Source: Whitmania pigra
Taxonomy: Eukaryota; Annelida; Clitellata; Hirudinida; Haemopidae
Assembly: GCA_021613335.1 (NCBI GenBank)
Contig: JAJTWR010000182.1
Span: forward strand, 406,001-470,000
Length of the DNA: 64,000 nucleotides
Direction: 5' to 3'
Shown: in pieces, positions 9,942 to 22,339 of the stretch
Position numbering within the stretch: the first letter of the stretch is position 1
How the letters are laid out: the number at the start of each line of letters is the position of its first letter
Translations under genes and position numbers: made by a program
The notes under the pieces: generated by a model
What the model saw: only the letters and a program-made list of their open reading frames with translations
What the model was told of the DNA's origin: nothing
The model's database searches: none

Positions 9942-12900
9942 TCATCCCATATATTGTCCAGAGCTTCCTAAAAACGTCCTGCATTGAAGCGATGCTAATA
10001 ATCGTGGTCTATTTCCTTCATTTGAAGTTGTACCATTAGACGTTCGAGACTTTTGTACTTTCGTGTTACTGTTAGCAGAGGCTTTTGTCTTCTTGCTGGC
10101 AGTTCCAAAGGATTTGGACTTTCGTTGATATTTCTTTTTTAAGTTAAACTTCCGCTTTCCTTTGCCAGTGGTTTTGCAAGGCGCAGAACTGGGTTCGTGC
10201 AGGAAATAAGGTGAATCGACCGAGTTTGAGATCGAGGCGGCATTATTGCTTCCACTACCTCCGTCGTCAAAATAATCCATGTCATCATCTATTGCAAGTT
10301 TGGTTGTATAGTCTGTCGTAATCTTCAAAATCTGGTCCTTGTACTTTTCAGCCTTATTGGCAGTGACACCTTCAATTCCCTTAAGTTCCACCAGTGTCAA
10401 AGGAAGTTGAACTGCTATGCTTCTCAGTGTTTCATTATTGAGAATGTGAGTGTAGTTTAATTTATTCTCCAATTTAGCCATTTCTTTAGCAAAGAAAAGA
10501 AGCTCTTTGTAACAGCTCTCAATGAGATCTTCTTTGGGATCCGACTTAGTCTGAGCCTGCTCGACAACTGCAGACTTCGATCCATGTTTCCTGTGGAAAG
10601 TAACCTTGACACTTCCATCCAAGAGACCTTGAGCCCTCTTTCCGGGCTTGATGTAGCAAGCGGTGTGCTCCATGGCTGTGACGTGAAGTTCTTCGTCAAG
10701 GATGCCTTCGATGACGAGGTGTCTAAACAACCTCTCGGAGTCGGTGCGATCCAATCCATACTTTGAACTCTTGCCATAGAAACTACAAGTGTCGTGTCTG
10801 CACTCCACAATCTTACTATTTTTTGATCCTTTAAAAATGTCTATGCAATGAATCATAGTGTAATTGTCATATCGAGATTTTGATTTCAGTTCGAATATTC
10901 CCTTGACGATATCAATAGCAGCACCGGTTGCATCCCACAATTGGAATTTTTCTTTTGAAGAACAGTTGTTGCACAGGGCCGAACTGATGTGCCCGCAGTT
11001 CTTCCTGTCGAATATCTCGCCAAAGTAAGCCATCTGCTGAGACCTACGACAGTCTGCCTTATTCTCACAGTATTGCACCATTCGATACAAATTATCTAAA
11101 TGAACCCTCTTTCCTTCGTAGTTTCCAGTTTCGTCGCTTTCAATCATCCTCCGCAGCCTAGAAACATCCTGATAACTGTAGAAAAGAACGCACACGGCCA
11201 ACATGCCGTCTCGTCCGGCTCTGCCCGACTCCTGATAGTAACCCTCTATCGACTTCGGAAGAGAGTAATGAATTACAAACCTAACGTCGGGCTTATCTAT
11301 GCCCATGCCAAATGCAATAGTCGCACAGACGACCTTGCATTGATCCTCCGTTATCCATCGTCTCTGTACCCCGGCTCTTTCGCCATCCGACAGACCGGCA
11401 TGATAAGATTCGGCCTTTATTCCGGCCGTTTTCAGATCGGCCGCCACCGAATCGCACTCTTTCCTCGAGAGACAATAAACGATACCGGACTGACCTCGGA
11501 ACTTTTGATTGATCAAGTCGATGACCTCGGACGTTATGTTTTTCGGTTTTTTGGGTAGAAGGTCGTACTTGAGATTTGGTCTGTTGAAACTTTGCATAAA
11601 CCACTTTGGATTCTTCATTCTGAGCTGGTGGAGAATGTCTTGTCTCACTCTGGGTGTAGCAGTGGCTGTCAGGGCAATCATCGGAACCTGCGGAAATTTT
11701 TCCCTCAAGACGCAAAGTTTTTTGTAATCTGGCCGAAAATCGTGTCCCCACTGACTAACGCAGTGAGCTTCATCAATGACAATTCTGGCCAACAGATTTC
11801 TCTTGTAAAGATTTTCCAGAACTGACATCAACTTTGTGCTGGCACATATTTTCTCTGGTGTCAAATACAGAAGCTTGAGCAACGGATCGCGGAGGTGCAA
11901 CTTGTTGTAAATCTCGTTCACGGCCGAAGCAGAAACTTCACCGGAGAGATGCGCTGAGGCGACATCGAGAGACTGCAATTTCTGCACTTGATCTTGAATG
12001 AGAGACTTCAAAGGAGATACGACCATAGTAACGCCCTTGTCGACCAAAGCGGGCAATTGGTAGCAAAGGGATTTGCCCCCTCCGGTCGGCATGAGAACGA
12101 AACAGTCGTGTCCCAAAAGAGCCGCATTGATGGCCTGCAACTGATTCTTCCTGAACGTTTTCAGACCAAAGACCTGCTGGAAAACCTCCATTAGTCTTGC
12201 GCAATGAGGATGGCTCGTGTCGTTGAAGATGGGGCACGCTCCGTCGTCTTGTATCCTACCCATGAAGGAAACGGTGATGCCTTTGCTGGCTTCATCAAAA
12301 CTATCGTCAACATCATCTTTTATCAAACTCTGATTGTGCTGAAATTTTGATGCAAGTTTTTGGCAACTATTTTGGAATGGAGATTCAGCTGCTTTGCTTT
12401 CTTCCAAATCACTCATTTGAAGAGACATGGAACAATTAGGGGAATCGTCGAACTGCTTCGTGGATGCTGGGACATCTTGCTTCTGAAGAGAAAAAGATTT
12501 TATGGGTTTGTTGCTTTGCAACCACGTATCATTTGAAGGATTGCTGAAGAAGCCTTCACCTCCTGATGGAAAATTTGAATTGTTCAACTTGGTTGACTGC
12601 TTTTGAACATTCTGTGATTTGATGAGACTTGGACTGTCAGGGTAATAATCAGTTGAATCATCCCCGTTAGGATGATCGACGTTCTCACATTTTATATTTA
12701 CGAGCGATTTCAGTTGCACATCACCGAGAACATCTTTAAGAGAATGACGTTGAGCCAGGAGCACTTGGAGTTTTTGATTGTCAACACTTTTCAGAGACAA
12801 CAATTCACCCATGCTGATGTTTGCAATGATGTCACAAATGTTTTCCATAACATCGAGCAAGGAAACAACTGCATCAGATTTATCGTCAGGGGTTTTGCTC

Positions 12901-13754
12901 TTTTCACTCTTGAATTTGTAGTTGTTTGAAGAACATAAATCGTCATTTTTCCTTTTAGTAACACTATTTGGTAGGTCATTTGCCAGTTTTCTCTTCAGTG
13001 GCCTGGCAATGCTGGTTGGAACGGGTGTGTTTCGAACATTGCACTTTTCAAAGTTGGCTGATAATTCATAATCTGAATCAAATTTGCGATTTTGATTGGT
13101 TGACCTTGAACCTTCTAGAGGTTTCCTCTTCAGTGGCATAGAAACAACTTTTGTGGTGGGGGTGTTCATCCTGTCATCAAATTTTTTGAAGTCGGCCGAC
13201 AAATCGGAATCAAAAGTAATATCAAAATTTTTAATGGCTGGTGTTGCAGGTTCTTTAGGCTCCCTTTTCAGAGATTTGGAAACAGTTGCTGGTAGAGGTG
13301 TACTCGTGACGTCGTATTGTTTTACATCAGCTGACAAATCAAAATCAAAGTTTCTATTTTTGGCACTGGCTGGTAGCAAGCTAGTTTCTTTTGACTGTTC
13401 ATTCAACGATTTATCAGCTGCACTTGGAGCAGGTGTCTTTACAAGGTTGTCAAATTTCTCAGCATTTGCAGACAGATCCAATTCAAAATCATCATCGTCA
13501 AAATCATCACCAAAATCGTGTATTTTGGAGGTTGGTGGAAAATTTTCAACTGTACGCTTAACAGGTAGAGAATTAGAAACAACTGCAACATCCGCTCTGA
13601 CTCGGTGGCTTATCATTGGTGAGGCACTCGTCAAAAGGCTGTCAAAAGAATTGTCACCTTGTGCTTTTACATGTGACAAATCTAAGCCCACAGGCCTTTT
13701 AAGAGCTTCCACTTTTTTGAATGCAAACTTTTTTTTAATGGCACTGTTTTCCAT
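9942..13754 (-). CDS. BLM: Bloom syndrome RecQ-type DNA helicase, intronless, 1270 residues
   Basis: This is a 3'-5' DNA helicase that dissolves double Holliday junctions with topoisomerase III and RMI proteins in the nucleus. Domain order: a disordered acidic N-terminus (1-290) with four repeats of an F-D-x-D-L-S-A motif; a helical dimerisation (DHBN-like) segment at about 296-350; the helicase core with GGGKS (558-562), DEAH (661-664), ALTATA (694-699) and the motif VI block QESGRAGRDG (841-850); a zinc site with C896, C902, C920, C928 and C931; a winged-helix RQC region to about 1055; HRDC at about 1080-1145; and a basic tail with likely nuclear signals (1197-1215). The length fits animal BLM (human 1417). 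The Met start is followed by an uninterrupted frame, with no intron at all, while neighbouring genes have many. A minus-strand AATAAA lies at 9925-9930, only 12 bases past the stop. TADA1 starts divergently 1.2 kb away. Confidence 0.95.
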   Translation of the reverse strand: MENSAIKKKFAFKKVEALKRPVGLDLSHVKAQGDNSFDSLLTSASPMISHRVRADVAVVSNSLPVKRTVENFPPTSKIHDFGDDFDDDDFELDLSANAEKFDNLVKTPAPSAADKSLNEQSKETSLLPASAKNRNFDFDLSADVKQYDVTSTPLPATVSKSLKREPKEPATPAIKNFDITFDSDLSADFKKFDDRMNTPTTKVVSMPLKRKPLEGSRSTNQNRKFDSDYELSANFEKCNVRNTPVPTSIARPLKRKLANDLPNSVTKRKNDDLCSSNNYKFKSEKSKTPDDKSDAVVSLLDVMENICDIIANISMGELLSLKSVDNQKLQVLLAQRHSLKDVLGDVQLKSLVNIKCENVDHPNGDDSTDYYPDSPSLIKSQNVQKQSTKLNNSNFPSGGEGFFSNPSNDTWLQSNKPIKSFSLQKQDVPASTKQFDDSPNCSMSLQMSDLEESKAAESPFQNSCQKLASKFQHNQSLIKDDVDDSFDEASKGITVSFMGRIQDDGACPIFNDTSHPHCARLMEVFQQVFGLKTFRKNQLQAINAALLGHDCFVLMPTGGGKSLCYQLPALVDKGVTMVVSPLKSLIQDQVQKLQSLDVASAHLSGEVSASAVNEIYNKLHLRDPLLKLLYLTPEKICASTKLMSVLENLYKRNLLARIVIDEAHCVSQWGHDFRPDYKKLCVLREKFPQVPMIALTATATPRVRQDILHQLRMKNPKWFMQSFNRPNLKYDLLPKKPKNITSEVIDLINQKFRGQSGIVYCLSRKECDSVAADLKTAGIKAESYHAGLSDGERAGVQRRWITEDQCKVVCATIAFGMGIDKPDVRFVIHYSLPKSIEGYYQESGRAGRDGMLAVCVLFYSYQDVSRLRRMIESDETGNYEGKRVHLDNLYRMVQYCENKADCRRSQQMAYFGEIFDRKNCGHISSALCNNCSSKEKFQLWDATGAAIDIVKGIFELKSKSRYDNYTMIHCIDIFKGSKNSKIVECRHDTCSFYGKSSKYGLDRTDSERLFRHLVIEGILDEELHVTAMEHTACYIKPGKRAQGLLDGSVKVTFHRKHGSKSAVVEQAQTKSDPKEDLIESCYKELLFFAKEMAKLENKLNYTHILNNETLRSIAVQLPLTLVELKGIEGVTANKAEKYKDQILKITTDYTTKLAIDDDMDYFDDGGSGSNNAASISNSVDSPYFLHEPSSAPCKTTGKGKRKFNLKKKYQRKSKSFGTASKKTKASANSNTKVQKSRTSNGTTSNEGNRPRLLASLQCRTFLGSSGQYMG

Positions 13755-14986
13755 TACGAAAGTTGACTATCTGAAGCAAGACGTAAAAATAAAGCAAATT
13801 AATTAAGGCGATGAAATGATCTAGAATTGTTAAATATCATTATAAATCAAAAATAAATACAATATTTCTAAATTCAGAAGAAACTACCTCCTAAAACTCA
13901 TAGAAATCCAAATCAAAACAATGAATTTGTTTACAAATTAACTCGAGCGAAGCGCCAAACCGCGGTAATAAATGTGGAATTCTACAAACTTTTAAATTTA
14001 TAGCGTTTCATTAATGTTTTGTCAATTAAATTTAATTACTAACAAAACTTTACATTAAAGAATGTAAAAATATATGTGTTAGCTGATTTATATTGTTAAT
14101 TAAAATTCTCAATAACTTGCATTAGTTTTAACATTTTTCAAAATATAAACAAATATATCAGAATGTAATTACATATAATATTTTTAATCTTAATCAATAT
14201 AATTGAAATTAAATAAATTAGTGAGCTAAGTTTAAATAATATTTATTATAAGACTTAAAATAACTGTTATTAAAAAATGGGATAATTTTTTTTACATAAA
14301 TAGCACTAAAATTATTTTGATAGTTTAAAGTTAGACCTTATTTTGATTTGTCTTCTCGACATCCAAAAAAAGTTAAGGTTTCGGTTTGTAACGACTTCGG
14401 AATAAAAACTTTTTTCTATGAACTTTGACCAAGAACTGATTTTCAATTTTATAGGAATTAAGTTGCTGCTGTAACAACATAAATAACTTTTTCAATTTTT
14501 TTGTAAGCTTCATTGTTGGAATTGCATCTAAATAAGTAAGTCTGCTACTTTAAAAATTGTGGGTATACATTCTTTCGTCACATATTTATTGATTTATATA
14601 AAATGTGTTTTAATGAAGATTTGGAATTAGATTATGCATATTTGTAACAAATTGTACAAATGCAACATTTTAAAATATAACTTCTTGGAAGTGTTTGATA
14701 TCATTTATATTTAAGAAATATATAAAAATATTTATTGCTTTACATTTGTTTGCATATAATCCTCATGTGTCTACAAATTGATCAATCCACTATGAACTGA
14801 TGAAGTAATTTATTATAGTATAGTTATTATTCTTCAGTCACACATTTCTTTTTAAAATTACATTACAATAATTAAAACAGCATTCTGAAAACTGACTACC
14901 AAAATGTCTAGCAAAACAATAACAGTTATTAAGCATAATGCATCTTGTTAAGTTGGCGTCACTTTTGTTATGTTTAAGGTTTGAAG
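13755..14986. other. Divergent intergenic region between BLM and TADA1
   Basis: About 1.2 kb of AT-rich DNA between two genes transcribed away from each other. It must hold both promoters, but I see no TATA box placed convincingly and no long open frame. The only GC-richer patch is near 13943-13975 (CTCGAGCGAAGCGCCAAACCG), about 190 bp upstream of the BLM start. It contains an E2F-like GCGCCAAA, plausible for a cell-cycle gene such as BLM. Confidence 0.35.
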
Positions 14987-16897
14987 ATGTCCAAGTCTCA
15001 GAATCGTTTAAACGAGGAACTCGTTTTGGCACGAAAGAACCTGAGTGATGCTCTTGGCGCTAAAATGAAGACGTAAGTTTGTTTTGTTTTTTTTTTAACG
15101 TTATTTTTGAAATAAAACTTATTTCCTGGGATAATATTTATTTAAGTCATTTTGTGGCCATAATTTCAAGGAATCAATTTCCACAGTATCTTGTTTTGTT
15201 TTATCTCTAGATAGATTTTATAATCCCTTGACACATTTTAAAACCTAATTGTTGCAGGTATCTGAAGTTTATAAGGTCCTGGCTAAAGAAGAAGGTAAAA
15301 CTCTTCTATTCTATATTTTTGAAAATAAAATGAAATTTTGCATCTAAGTTAATTGTTGCATTTAATTATTTACTATTAATTATTTTTACATTTAACTGGT
15401 TATTTATTTATTATTAATTCATTTTACATTTAATTGATTAATTTATTATTATTCCTTTTTTTTATAACAAAAGATCTCCACAGAGGACTTTGACATTGAG
15501 GCGAGATCTTTGCTGTCATCAGATTGTGGTAAGTTGTTTTTATGACGTGATGTCTAATCTTATTAATTAAAATATATTAATTAATTTATTTACTTTTCAG
15601 TCCACCTTCATAACTTCTTTCTCATTGCTTTGCTATCTAAATGTCAGATTTCCAACTTCACAGGTGGGTTGAATCAATAAAGTAGTCTTTTAAAATTTGT
15701 TTAATTACTTGTTGTATTAAACAAATTATAATAATTTTAAATATTTATTAATATTAGTAATTATTATTGTTATATTCAGAATGGTTAATGATTAACATAA
15801 TTATTTAATAATAATAATTATGCAGCTTTATAATATGTAATAATAGGTTGCGAAGGACCAATAAAAAACAAAAAGTCAAAGAATAGGAGTGGAATACCGA
15901 CGGTTGTTATGGACTCGGGAACATTCGTTAGACGTTTAATTTTGTAAACATTTATTAGATGTTTTTATTTGTATACATTTGTTAGCTGATTTTATTTTTT
16001 AAATGATTCATCTTTCTTGTTATTCCTGCTGCAAATTGTGTGGTGGAGTTTAAAGATGGATACCCATTCATTCATTATTTTGTTAAATAAGTGAACACGT
16101 ATGCGTTGCACGTGTTTCAGACCCAGATCTGTTAACTTTTACTTTGCTGTGACTACTTTTTAAATTTTCGGACGTGCTCACGGGAGTCAACCGACAACCA
16201 ACGCTGTTAATACTTAATGAATTATAACAACACTCGTTAATATTAATAATTAATTAAGTATCAATTAATTTAATTAATTATCAGCTGACAAACATCAATC
16301 ATTTGCAGAGGAAGTTTCTACCGGCCGATCCACTTTCTCAGGCTCCTCAAATCCGTCTGCAGCCTTACAATCCAGGTGCTTCCATGCCAGGTGAGAAAGA
16401 TATTGATAATAAAATAATTATTGCAATTATTATTTAATTCTGATTACAAATAAATGATTGATATATTTGCCATTTAATATTCAAACTGCTTTTGTTTATT
16501 ATTCCTTACCAGGCTTAATAGCATTCATTTTATATTTACCTTTTGATTTTAATACAGAGGTCTGAAGTATTGTTTCAAAACTTGCCATTCATTTTATTAT
16601 GGCAAATGTTTGATTACGGTGTTTCGTGAAAGGTTTATCGAATCATACGTGTTAACATAATTAATAATTAACGATGGCCACATTTGACTCGCAGAATACG
16701 TGGTCAGTGACATGTTTCTGCCAACCTCGGGCCTTGTCCATGGTAGGATGCTGGTGTCGTCATGGGAACACGACTTGGATGGTGTTGATGAAGATTGTAT
16801 ACAACTTGTTCTACTTGCTTCTGAGGTGGGTCTTTTGGATTGTTCTGTTTCTGCTGTTGCTATTATAGTCATTATTATTATTGTTGTTGTTGCTATA

Positions 16898-16929
<32 letters not shown>

Positions 16930-17029
16930 ATATTAGTTATTATTGTGTTCAATCAATTTTATATTGCCATTTTCAATCATAGGACAAGTTTCTTTCCACA
17001 AAATATCATATATATATATTATTTTAATC

Positions 17030-17069
<40 letters not shown>

Positions 17070-18091
17070 TGTTCCTGAAAAACATACTAACGGCACTCGC
17101 CTGCCACAAGAATCCGTTTGCACTGAGGAGGAAGAAGTTCGTGTTTGCCATCGGTTCTCGGAGGATGTCTTCGTCGACGTTCGTGGGCGACGGATATCAT
17201 CGTTACGTCGATTACAACGAGTAACCACACTTTGGTCTCGTTCTTCCTTCTTACCCGACCTTTATTTTTGTTACGCCGACTTGATTTGATCTGACGAGAC
17301 TTTTATTGAACTCGGCAAAAGTAATTCATTTAACTTAAATTCAGAATTAATAAACAACAGTCGAAGTGGTAATCATGCCCTTTTAATTTTAATTCTGCAA
17401 CACTTACGCTCACTTGTTTGCTCAATCATAAAATGAATTGTCATTGATTTTGCTCAATTTGTCATCGCTATTCAGATCTGGCCTTTCCACAGAATTCACA
17501 GAGGAGGGTTTCATTCCGAGCCTGAAGCCGACCCCCTCCCTGGCTGAACAGGAGGCCGCGGTCAGACTTTCCAAAGCTGCTGTCGGTCCTTCCCCGTCCG
17601 ATCATCACTTGACATTATTCGACCTTCTTGAAGTTCTACAGGTAGGTGGTATGACCGTATGTAGGTTAGGATATTAGTTTACATGTTCGTTCAACACATA
17701 CCTGTTGTCCTTGTATATTGTTTATTATAATATAATATTAAGTTTTTTTTGTAATTCATATAATATTTTATAAATATTTTATATAAATCATCCTTTTATT
17801 GGGCGTTATTGGTGTATTAATTTATCGGTATTGGATGTATTATTAATATCGCAAATCGATGTTAAATAATTGAAATTCTTATCAAATAAAATAATTAAAA
17901 TTATTCACTTATCATTACAATGGAGTACTTCGAGTTCTCTGTCGCTTCAGACCCGCAAGAGCGTCATACCGTGCCACACGATCAGCACACTGTTGGCGGA
18001 AAGAATAATCAACCGGATGAGTCACCCGACCAGAGAAGAGGAGAAAGCAGAGAAGAAAAGTAAGAAGACGGAGGAGGGGCTTGCAGCGTGA
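14987..18091 (+). CDS. TADA1: Transcriptional adapter 1 (SAGA complex subunit)
   Basis: Rebuilt exons: 14987-15072, 15258-15294, 15474-15528, 15601-15663, a short basic exon starting at 15847 (end unsure), about 16309-16390, 16695-16825, 17069-17220, 17476-17641 and 17951-18091 (TGA). Phases agree at every junction except around the 15847 exon. The product follows animal TADA1 block by block: an N-terminal ARKNLSDALG, the W-containing YLKFIRSWLKKK, DFDIEARSLL, HNFFLIALLSKCQI, the MFLPTSGLVHGRMLVSSWEH block, LKNILTALA, LTLFDLLEVLQ, and a last exon with HTISTLLAERIINRMSHP. TADA1 is a histone-fold-containing core subunit of the SAGA histone acetyltransferase coactivator in the nucleus. AATAAA follows at 18151-18156. 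The acceptor of the 17069 exon lies directly behind a (TA)n array instead of a pyrimidine tract. Confidence 0.9.
17032..17067. repeat. (TA)n microsatellite at a TADA1 splice acceptor
   Basis: About 18 TA units end in TATAG, the AG of which serves as the acceptor of the exon at 17069. The usual pyrimidine tract is absent from the final 36 bases. Confidence 0.8.
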
Positions 18092-18150
18092 CGTCATTGG
18101 GTGTCGTTGTTGACAGTAGCGAGAGTTGATTTGGTTGGAAGCGAGTATTG

Positions 18151-18156
18151 AATAAA
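18151..18156 (+). terminator. Poly(A) signal of TADA1
   Basis: AATAAA 60 bases after the stop codon, followed by a GT-rich stretch (TTG)n that could act as the downstream element. Confidence 0.55.
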
Positions 18157-18199
18157 AGGTGGTACAGTTGTTGTTGTTGTTGTTGTTTTTGCAGTTGCG

Positions 18200-19500
18200 A
18201 ATAGTTGAGTTGTGATGCTCAGTCACCATGAGCGCAAAACCAGGATCGGAATATCTCATAATTTTAAATCGTGTCGCTTCTGGACAAATCTTACACGCTG
18301 CAGTGTGACGAACTATGTAATTGACTTTTTTGAAATCGGCCGCGGTGGTTGGCAGACGTCTGATGTGTCTGATGTAGCCGCTGCAGTCATCTTGTGACTT
18401 ATTTATTTTGTTGAGTTATTATAATGTACTGTCATATATAATACGAACATGAGAAGTGTCATTTTGGTGTCCCTGCAACTTTCGCCCGGAGACACATGTA
18501 CCAATGTACAATCGTAAGCCATTGGCATGATTTCGTCCACCATGAAACCAAATAGGTCACTGTGAAATATCGTGAGTAATTAATTGAGTATATAATAAAT
18601 ACAATGCAATACAAAAAAAATGATTTAAGAATATCTGTGCTGAAGTGAATTCGTAAAATTAGATGCTTAAAGTGACATTCTCTGAAATTTCTCAAAATAG
18701 AATTGCAATACATCAAATACCTAAAACGAATTTTGACAAATGTTTGTACGGGAGGGAAGCATACTTGAAATGTACATTACCAATTTACAACAATTTACAT
18801 TTTAACGTCCCCTGCTTATTTGCACCTGTTGTCTTGAACTTTCGCCTTGAATGCTTCGAGAAGAATAATTAATTATTTAATTTTATTCAAAATTCAATTA
18901 AATCGTTTTACATGCTTATTAAGTGTGACGCTAGGAAAAAGAATGCAACAGCTTCTAGATGACATAATGCAATTTATATCGGCAGTACTTTAAATATGTT
19001 ATTAATTACCAGTAATAATAATAATAAATAACAATACACTAATAGTAATAATAATAAACTAATAGTAATAAGAATAAACTAATAGTAATAATAATAAACT
19101 AATAGCATTAATAATAAAAACCGAGGATGGCGAACATTTTCTCGTGGTTCTGGTTGATACACTGAATTGTAAGCATTAGCATAATATACGTAAGCAGCTT
19201 GTACTGCGTGACCGTGTGTGTCCAAGTACTTAACGACTGACGAGTTGCATTTGCCCGAGTTTCTTGGCGTGGCTCTGAAATTCCACGAAGGGATTTGAAA
19301 TGTTTTAGTTTTTAACTTTGCCTCGCTTAAAAATTATCTGCTGTCTCGTAGCGAGATACGTATTGCGATATAAAGGACATTTGGTATCTTCTGTTCTAAA
19401 TGCTCTGTAAATGATTTTCATTTCGCATAATAATAGTAATAGATTAAAAATAATAACAATAATAAACAAGAATAAACATAGCAAACATAATAATTAAAGA
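18200..19500. other. Gene-free AT-rich DNA with TAA repeats
   Basis: No supported gene. 19013-19120 holds an irregular repeat of the type ACTAATAGTAATAATAATAA. Short open frames here have no recognisable domain. Confidence 0.5.
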
Positions 19501-19506
19501 AGAACA

Positions 19507-19655
19507 ATGATTGTCAGCATTCGATTTTGCATCTTATTGTTGCATTTCTGTTGTTTTTGCTTTGGACTTTCAACTGGAAACAACAACAACAACACTTCAA
19601 CAACCTCTACGCCTCATTTCTCACTGACCATTAGCAGACATTTCAATCAAAGTTG
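19507..19655 (+). CDS. Possible signal-peptide exon
   Basis: An ATG opens a frame with a clear signal-peptide profile: MIVSIRF followed by a hydrophobic, Cys-rich core (about residues 4-20), then a polar segment with five Asn and several Thr. It is open to a possible donor (G|GTGTTG) at 19656. It is the only signal-like start I see upstream of the glutamate-receptor-like exons on the same strand, so it may be their first exon. The distance (5.6 kb to the next candidate exon) and lack of a known match keep this tentative. Confidence 0.25.
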
Positions 19656-20499
19656 GTGTTGCATTTCTTGTTGAATTAGTTGATTAACTGATTATATTTT
19701 AAGATATCGATAACATTTGTTAATTATTTCAAAGACATTGCGAACGTTCACAAAAAATTAGTTTTTAACTAATTACTTGCACAACGAATAAAGAACCCTT
19801 AAATTCGTCATTCATCAATCATCATCATCATCATGTAGCCATCTGCATCACTATCACGACCACCGTCATCACTATCATCGTAACCACCATCATCGTCGTC
19901 ATCATCATCATCATCATCATCATCGCATATCTGGAACGAATGTCTTTTATGGTAGCATTTCCAGAAAGCTGTCAGCAAATATTTTTTTGATGAATAAACA
20001 TGTTTTCCTCCTTCCTTGAGTGAATGTAATCAGCACAAATCAATCGACTAAGGTGGCATCAGTCTTTATTACCAATCATAAGAAAGTACTTATCCTTTTG
20101 TAACTGGAGATCATTGCTACCACAATCTCAGACGATGATGATGATGGTGAAAATGTTGGTGTTGATAGTGATGATTAATGGATCTTTAATTTTGAATTTA
20201 TATTTTATTTATGTTCCTCCGTAAGTGTTCAGCACTCGACACGACACGATAATCATTTATTTATTTGTTAGTTTATCAATTAATTAATTAATTTATTTAT
20301 TTAGTTAGTTATTTGATTAAAGTCTTTTGCATTACTAAAATATTTTTAAAATAGGAAATGTTAAGAAATAAAATCGAATGAAACCTCATTCATAAAATGT
20401 CGCGAGCAAATATTAACAAAAAACACAGACGTTAACTTTTAGAAATAAAATTACATGAATATTAACTATTTAATTATATATTTATTATTACGACATATT

Positions 20500-20518
20500 A
20501 TTATTATTATTATTATTA

Positions 20519-20575
<57 letters not shown>
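20500..20575. repeat. (TTA)n microsatellite
   Basis: About 25 TTA/ATT units with one phase slip. Confidence 0.9.
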
Positions 20576-20576
<1 letters not shown>

Positions 20577-22192
20577 TTTATTATTAACATATTGATATTA
20601 TAATTCATTGAAACTATTCAAGACATTTTCAGATGGAGACCATAAGATAAAATGCCTTAAGGTTACACTTTGACCTCTGACCCAGCGAGAGGTGAACTCA
20701 TGAACTTTTGAACTGACGATTGTTGGCAAGTTCATCTGAACAAATAAACAACACTCGAGATCCCATTTCAGGATGTTGTTGTTGTTGTTGCTCGTGAATT
20801 AAAGGAAGTGTGTAACCTTTTAGGAAAACTGCATTTTAAAGGAGAAAGCAGAGCTTGAATAGTGATAAATTAATTGTTATTATTATTATTATAATTGTTA
20901 TTATTATTTTATTATTATTATGAATATAATTATTATGAATATAATAATGATGATAATGATAATGATGACGATGTCGTAGTCATCTTGATATACATCAAGT
21001 GGAACGGATTGTTGTCATTGATCTGCCAACTTATCCATGTTAACAGTTAACAGGTGGATAATAATTATAATTCCATTTGAAGTTCAGTTGTTATTTGATT
21101 TCACTTACATCACTGCCACCTCATTACTAATTCATTACCTAATCGACGAGGTGTTAATCCGTGCATATTATGACGTCATGACACAATGACGTGACGTAAC
21201 ATCATCACAACAGCATTACATCTCCAGCTTCATGCAGTCAAGCGTCGTGAATGATCGAAGCACATGTTAATGCATGTGTTGATGACTTAATTAAGATGGA
21301 ATCAAATCAAATCATCCCCTCATTTTCCTTATCAGCATCTCTTGGAACTTCCTCCGTGTTCCTAATCGATTATTTATTGCCAACATGGGGAGTAGCTCAT
21401 CTTTGTGCTGAAAACTTCGATTAAGCGTAACTCATTTGTTCATCCATGCATGCCAAATAATGACATACCGATGAATTAGCGTAAATTGAATAATTAACAA
21501 TAGTTAATAATTAGCTTACCATTACCTGTAATATATTTTTAACGTTAAGTAAATTGACACGAATTGAAAGAATAGCACAAATTATTACCATGAGTTAATT
21601 AATTAACTTAAGCGTAATCGCTTGTTTAGTGTAAATATAAATAATAATTATTTTTGTAGATTTGATTGTTATTAGTTTTAATAATAATAATATAATTTTA
21701 ATTAAATATAAAAATAACACTATTACAATAATATAATTTTTATATAATATAATATTAAGATTATTTATTATTATTAATATTATTATTATTTTATTATTAT
21801 TACTGTTTTATTCATCATTATCAATATTAATTGATAATATTATCCTGCCTCACAATAATCCCCCTTTAAAAATCATTCCGATCTTTAATTACTCCGCTGT
21901 AATTTCCTACTTTGCACCTTTTCGCATCACGTGACATCCTGCTGAATTTATTATAAAACACGCACCAAAGAAAGGAAATAATGCATAATAACTATCCTGC
22001 ATACCATCTCTCAATCACTGAAATAAAGGAAGGAATGTCACCAGATGGCAGAGCAACAGAAGACAGAACACGTCAATTGAAATCAAAACCGGCGGATTCA
22101 ATTCCTGAGAACATCCACAAGTGGATCATTTTTTCACTCAAACCGATCTGGAGTATAAAGTTCGAGAGGCGATTATCTCTAACCTCCACTCG

Positions 22193-22339
22193 TCCATCCA
22201 TCCATTCATTCATACATCCGTCCACCCATCCATCATCCACCCATCCATCCTCCATCCATCCATCCATCCATCCATCCATCCATCCATCCATCCAGCCATT
22301 CATCCATCCATCCATCCATCCATCCATCCATCCATCCAT
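22193..22339. repeat. (ATCC)n tetranucleotide array
   Basis: Roughly 35 units of CATC/ATCC with scattered substitutions, especially in the left third. Open frames through it encode only Ser-Ile-His-Pro or Trp-Met-Asp-Gly repeats and are artefacts. Confidence 0.9.

Noticed and set aside
11100..12237. Open frames antisense to, or out of frame with, BLM
   Set aside because: They are shadows of the helicase coding sequence, with no motifs of their own.
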